Shown piece by piece: positions 59,699 to 64,000 of a stretch of 64,000 nt of DNA. Below the pieces are notes generated by a model. That model was given only the letters and a program-made list of their open reading frames with translations, was not told where the DNA came from and searched no databases. This DNA comes from Oscillospiraceae bacterium (lineage in GTDB: Bacteria > Bacillota > Clostridia > Oscillospirales > Oscillospiraceae): assembly GCA_015068225.1 (NCBI GenBank), contig SVKX01000002.1, forward strand, positions 1 through 64,000. Direction: 5' to 3'. Both the position numbers and the translations under genes were made by a program. Within the stretch, counting starts at the first letter, position 1. Every line of letters begins with the position of its first letter.

Positions 59699-61060
59699 TT
59701 ACATAGATGCTTCAATGGCTTCTCGCAGATTTCGAACACGATACACCGCCAGGTCTTCAGGAATTTCTAATTTTTCAGATCCATTTCTCGGAATAATGCA
59801 CTTTTTAAACCCTAATCGTGCAACTTCTGATAACCGTAAATTCATATTGGAGACGCTCCGGATCTCCCCTGTCAGACCTACTTCGCCAATGGCAGCCAAA
59901 TCATGGTCAATCACAGCATCCCGGTAAGAAGACGCCACTGCCAGAATCACAGGAAGATCTGCACCCGGTTCGTCCAGCTGCAGGCCGCCGATTACGTTGA
60001 TATATGCATCAAATTGGCTCAATTTCATGCCTGCTCGCTTTTCAGCCACAGCCAAAAGCAGAGCCGCACGGTTAAAATCGAATCCGTCAGCAGTTCGTCT
60101 AGGTACATTAAAGGATGTCTTTGACACAAGGGCCTGAACCTCGGCAAGGACAGGGCGCGTACCCTCCATGACGCAGGCAACACAAGTACCGGAGGCCCCT
60201 TCCGGACGGCCTTCCAGCAGCATCTGGGAAGGATTCGGCACTTCCACAAGGCCCTTATCCGCCATCTCAAATACACCGATCTCATTGGTAGATCCAAAGC
60301 GGTTTTTTGCGGCCCTGAGAAGACGATAGGAAGAATTAGGATCGCCCTCAAAGTACAAGACGCAGTCCACCATATGCTCCAGGACCTTAGGGCCGGCAAT
60401 ATTTCCGTCCTTATTGATGTGACCCACAACAAACACGGTGATCCCCTGCTGTTTACTCAACTGCATCATAGCCATTGTACAGTCTTTCACCTGAGAAATG
60501 CTTCCAGGGGAAGATTCATTGTCCTCGTGATAAAGGGTCTGAATCGAGTCAACAATCAAGATATCCGGCTTTGCTTCTTCAACAGCATCCAGAATTTCTG
60601 AAAGACGCGTCTCCGAAAGGATCAGCAGCTGAGCACGCTCCACGTTCAACCGCTGCGCCCGCAGCTTCAGCTGACGCTCGGATTCCTCGCCGGAAACATA
60701 CAGCACACGGCGCTGGCGGCACAGCTGATCACATATCTGCAGCAAAAGTGTGGATTTTCCGATACCCGGTGCACCGCCCACAAGAACCAAGCTGCCCTCC
60801 ACAGCGCCGCCGCCTAAAACACGGTCAAGTTCACCCATGCCGGTATAAAAACGGATCTCATCGCTGCTGTAGACCTCAGAGATAGGCTGGGGCGCGCGAG
60901 TGATCCCCACCGGTGCAACCTTTGACCTGCCTGCCGGAGCAGGTTTTTCAATATGCTCCTGCATGGTGTTAAACGCACCGCAGCCGGGACAGCGCCCCAT
61001 CCACTTAGGGGTCTCGTTGCCGCAATTCGTGCAGAAAAAAACAGTTTTGATCTTGGCCAT
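59699..61060 (-). CDS. radA: DNA repair protein RadA
   Basis: CTNCGNETPKWMGRCPGCGAFNTM; GGAPGIGKSTLLLQI; KNRFG motif. Confidence 0.97.
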   Translation of the reverse strand: MAKIKTVFFCTNCGNETPKWMGRCPGCGAFNTMQEHIEKPAPAGRSKVAPVGITRAPQPISEVYSSDEIRFYTGMGELDRVLGGGAVEGSLVLVGGAPGIGKSTLLLQICDQLCRQRRVLYVSGEESERQLKLRAQRLNVERAQLLILSETRLSEILDAVEEAKPDILIVDSIQTLYHEDNESSPGSISQVKDCTMAMMQLSKQQGITVFVVGHINKDGNIAGPKVLEHMVDCVLYFEGDPNSSYRLLRAAKNRFGSTNEIGVFEMADKGLVEVPNPSQMLLEGRPEGASGTCVACVMEGTRPVLAEVQALVSKTSFNVPRRTADGFDFNRAALLLAVAEKRAGMKLSQFDAYINVIGGLQLDEPGADLPVILAVASSYRDAVIDHDLAAIGEVGLTGEIRSVSNMNLRLSEVARLGFKKCIIPRNGSEKLEIPEDLAVYRVRNLREAIEASM

Positions 61061-61113
61061 CTGTGTGCCGCTCCTTTTGTTTTTTTATATTATATCAATC
61101 ATTTGTTTGCCGG

Positions 61114-61827
61114 TCAAGCATTTATCACCTGACTTAAAGATGACACGATCACGCAGCAAAGTTTTTTCTGATACGCATCATTTTGCAGCTTTGCCTCCTC
61201 CTCCGGATTAGAAATAAAACCGCATTCTACAAGCACGCCGGTATGATCGATGTGATCCATTAGATAGACACCGCTGGCTTTTTTGGGTTTTCTGCGGCTT
61301 TCCGGATTCAAATACCGGATCAGGTCATTCTGCATCTGATTTGCAAGCTTCCGGCTGTCTTCATCTTTGGCATAAAACACCTGCGCACCGCCGTAACGGC
61401 TGTCGGAAAATGTATTTTGATGAATGCTGATCAAAATAGCATTCTCTGTTTGATTTACGATTCGCACCCGCTCCTTTAGATCCGATACCTTCTGCGCCGC
61501 TATGGTCTGGCCCTGTGTGTATATCGAAGTATCGGTTTTGCGGATCATAACTGTATCGTAACCTAAAAGATGCATCAAATCATCCAATCGAAGCGCAATC
61601 TCCAAATTGATCTGGCTTTCCAATACCCCCGTACAAGAAGTTGCCCCGCCGTCAACACCGCCGTGCCCGGCATCGATTACGATCCGGTGTTGCCGTTCCA
61701 CCGGTATATTTTGCGACACAACATCCACCGCACTACTGCCGCCGCCGGCGGCTATGATACAAATTAGAACAACAATCAAATAGAACGGAACAAATGCGAC
61801 CCAATTATCACGTTTCATGGACAACAC
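61114..61827 (-). CDS. cwlD: N-acetylmuramoyl-L-alanine amidase CwlD-like
   Basis: IVIDAGHGGVDGGATSCTGVLESQINLEIALRL; SIHQNTF; LVECGFISNPEEE. Confidence 0.9.
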   Translation of the reverse strand: MLSMKRDNWVAFVPFYLIVVLICIIAAGGGSSAVDVVSQNIPVERQHRIVIDAGHGGVDGGATSCTGVLESQINLEIALRLDDLMHLLGYDTVMIRKTDTSIYTQGQTIAAQKVSDLKERVRIVNQTENAILISIHQNTFSDSRYGGAQVFYAKDEDSRKLANQMQNDLIRYLNPESRRKPKKASGVYLMDHIDHTGVLVECGFISNPEEEAKLQNDAYQKKLCCVIVSSLSQVINA

Positions 61828-61939
61828 CTCCTTCCATCTATATGCTTACAATCGGGCATTCAAGAACGCGGCACCACATTGCGGCATAGAATGACCCGGA
61901 ACGACAGTTCCCGTAATCATTTTGATGGGAGGAATTAAC

Positions 61940-62386
61940 TTGGACAACAAGAAAAAGAATATACAAATGTGTCAGGGGCGACTGCCTGCGATGGCACCGC
62001 TGGCAAACCCCTATGTGCCCTTTCAGCTGGAGGATCCACCAAAATACGAAGGGCGAAAGGCACTGATCCGCGGAACACTGTTTCCCGGTCTGGATCTGCC
62101 TTTTATGGGTATGGTAAACCAAAAAGAGAAGCCGATAACCCCAAAAACAGAGCTGCAGGTCATGGCATTTGCGCTTCAGGAACTGGCCCTGTATCTGGAC
62201 ACTCATCCCGATGATAAGGAAGCATTGGAGCTTTACAGAACTTATCAGCGCATGCTTTACAAAGGTAAAATGGAATACTCCGAAAAGTGCGGTCCGCTGA
62301 CCCACATCATACCGGTTGACGATAAAACCTACACCTGGCTGGATGATCCGTGGCCATGGGAATACTGTGCCAATAAGGAGGGCTGA
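61940..62386 (+). CDS. Fused CotJA-CotJB spore coat protein
   Basis: CotJA-like LANPYVPFQLEDPPKYEGRKALIRGTLFPGLDLPF followed by CotJB-like LQVMAFALQELALYLDTHPDDKEALELYRTYQRM...WLDDPWPWE in one frame. Confidence 0.85.
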   Translation: MDNKKKNIQMCQGRLPAMAPLANPYVPFQLEDPPKYEGRKALIRGTLFPGLDLPFMGMVNQKEKPITPKTELQVMAFALQELALYLDTHPDDKEALELYRTYQRMLYKGKMEYSEKCGPLTHIIPVDDKTYTWLDDPWPWEYCANKEG

Positions 62387-62388
62387 TT

Positions 62389-62985
62389 ATGTTTGATTAT
62401 AGTAAAAAGCTGCAATACCCCGTAAAAATCGACAAGCCCAACCCCCGCCTTGCTGCCATCATTATCAGCCAGTATGGCGGCCCTGACGGAGAACTGGCTG
62501 CATCTTTGCGGTATTTATCCCAACGTTTTTCCATGCCCTTTGACGATCAGAAAGGCCTCTTGACGGACATTGGCGTGGAAGAATTGAATCACCTGGAAAT
62601 GGTTGGCGCCATCGTCCATCAGCTCACAAGAAAGCTCACAGACAAGCAGATTGAAGACAGCGCTTTTGCACCCTACTTTGTAGACCATGGTGCCGGTGTC
62701 TATCCGGTTGCAGCAGCAGGAAATCCCTTTACCGCGGCCTATATTGGCGTGAAAGGCGATCCCATTGCGGATCTGACGGAAGATCTGGCAGCAGAACAAA
62801 AGGCGAGAGTTACCTACGACAACATCCTGCGCCTTTCTGACGATCCGGATGTTAACGATGTGATCAAGTTCCTCCGACAGCGAGAAATCGTGCACTTCCA
62901 GCGGTTTGGAGAATCCATCCAGCAGCTGAGAGAAAAATTGAATCAGAAAAATGTATATTATATGAACCCTGCAATCGATATGTGA
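62389..62985 (+). CDS. cotJC: CotJC-like manganese catalase
   Basis: QYGGPDGELAASLRYLSQRFSMP; GVEELNHLEMVGAIVHQL; REIVHFQRFGE. Confidence 0.93.
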   Translation: MFDYSKKLQYPVKIDKPNPRLAAIIISQYGGPDGELAASLRYLSQRFSMPFDDQKGLLTDIGVEELNHLEMVGAIVHQLTRKLTDKQIEDSAFAPYFVDHGAGVYPVAAAGNPFTAAYIGVKGDPIADLTEDLAAEQKARVTYDNILRLSDDPDVNDVIKFLRQREIVHFQRFGESIQQLREKLNQKNVYYMNPAIDM

Positions 62986-63189
62986 GTGAAAAAGCAGCGC
63001 CGATTTTCGGCGCTGCATAAATATTTTTAAAAGAGATTCCCATCCTAAGTGCCTTTTCAATGGCAATAATGCCTCTCTTTGTGTGTTAATAGCAGACGGA
63101 CATCATCTTCCTATTTACAACATTTATTTACTCTGATATAATTATGAAAGATGTTTGACCCATATACTTTTCATATAAAGGAGACAATC

Positions 63190-64000
63190 ATGGAAAAAGT
63201 AAGAATTCAAGATGACCTGTATACCTGCGTAAACCAAGCAAAGCTGGAAGAATTGGTGATTCCTGACGACATGCCCGTTGCAGGCGGTTTTGCTGCCCTC
63301 AACACCGATGTGGAAAAGCTCATGATCGGCGAGTTTAATGCCATGTGCAAGGATGCCTCCTATCCCAACGAGCATCTGGAAAGAGCCTGCACTCTGTTCA
63401 CCCTGGCAAAGGATGTGAAGCGGAAGAAAAAACACGGCATCAAACCCGCGCTGAAGAATCTGGCGATCCTCAAGAAGCTGGGCACCATGCGCAGCTACAA
63501 TCTCCACACCAAGGAGCTGATCCTGAAAAATGTTGCTATGCCCCTGAACATCATGGTAGAGCCCAACATGAAAGACACTACCCATCACTGCGTGATGATC
63601 CAGGGTGCAACTGTGATTCTGCCCGATGTTTCTTATTACAAGAATGAACAGCAGCGGGATATGATGCTGGGTATGTGGAGCGGCTTTGCAAAGCAAGTAT
63701 TGGCCATCGCAGGTCACAGTGAGGAAGAAATCGATGCACTGATCAAGGACACTCTGGCCTTTGATGCGCTCATCGCAAAGTATGCCAAGAGCCAGGAAGA
63801 GTGGTCTGAGTACACCAAGATGTACAACCCCATGAAGACCGGCAGAGTGGCAGGTATGGTCAAACCCCTTAATCTGAAGAAGCTGTTGAGCGATCTGTTT
63901 GGCTTTGTTCCTGAGGAAATTATCGTGGCAGAGCCGAGATACTTCAAGAACTTCAAAGAAGTATTCAATCAGGACAACTTTGAGATGTACAAGAAGTGGG
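63190..64000 (+). CDS. M13 family metallopeptidase (PepO-like), truncated at window end
   Basis: DDLYTCVNQAKLEELVIPDDMPVAGGFAALNTDVEKLM; PNMKDTTHHCVMIQGATVILPDVSYY. Confidence 0.85.
   Translation, partial: MEKVRIQDDLYTCVNQAKLEELVIPDDMPVAGGFAALNTDVEKLMIGEFNAMCKDASYPNEHLERACTLFTLAKDVKRKKKHGIKPALKNLAILKKLGTMRSYNLHTKELILKNVAMPLNIMVEPNMKDTTHHCVMIQGATVILPDVSYYKNEQQRDMMLGMWSGFAKQVLAIAGHSEEEIDALIKDTLAFDALIAKYAKSQEEWSEYTKMYNPMKTGRVAGMVKPLNLKKLLSDLFGFVPEEIIVAEPRYFKNFKEVFNQDNFEMYKKW

Overview
The window is a Firmicutes/Clostridia-type chromosome segment, most likely from an endospore former. Most of it (0-48 kb and 57.5-64 kb) is ordinary core genome: a probable OLE RNA with oapA upstream of dxs-tlyA-nadK-argR-recN, T-box tyrS and T-box valS, spoIIAA-spoIIAB-sigF, ligA, yqfC-yqfD-phoH-ybeY-era-recO, mutS2, uvrC, coaD, xerD, pfkA, radA, cwlD and cotJ genes. 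The accessory interval is ~48.17-57.47 kb. It is bounded and internally divided by three copies of a palindromic Xer/dif-like site, aacgcaacaaaa-N-ttttgttgcgtt (48171, 50594 and 57442). These delimit two tandem elements. Element 1 (~2.4 kb, GC-rich) encodes an HUH Rep, a stand-alone Spo0A C-terminal DNA-binding domain and a minimal tyrosine recombinase, and has no visible structural genes. Element 2 (~6.85 kb, AT-richer) looks like an inovirus (filamentous phage) prophage: Zot, major coat-like protein, adhesin, several tiny membrane proteins, Rep_2-type Rep with a pMV158-like nick-site hairpin, an ssDNA-binding candidate, an XRE repressor and a DUF2726 protein. The att core lies inside the zot reading frame. 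In the predicted circular form zot continues in frame for about 20 more residues and its TGA overlaps the ATG of the small membrane-protein gene at the other end of the prophage. The right-hand att arm also overlaps the predicted -35 box of the adjacent chromosomal Xer-family recombinase gene. All calls come from reading the sequence and the supplied ORF translations; no database searches were run.
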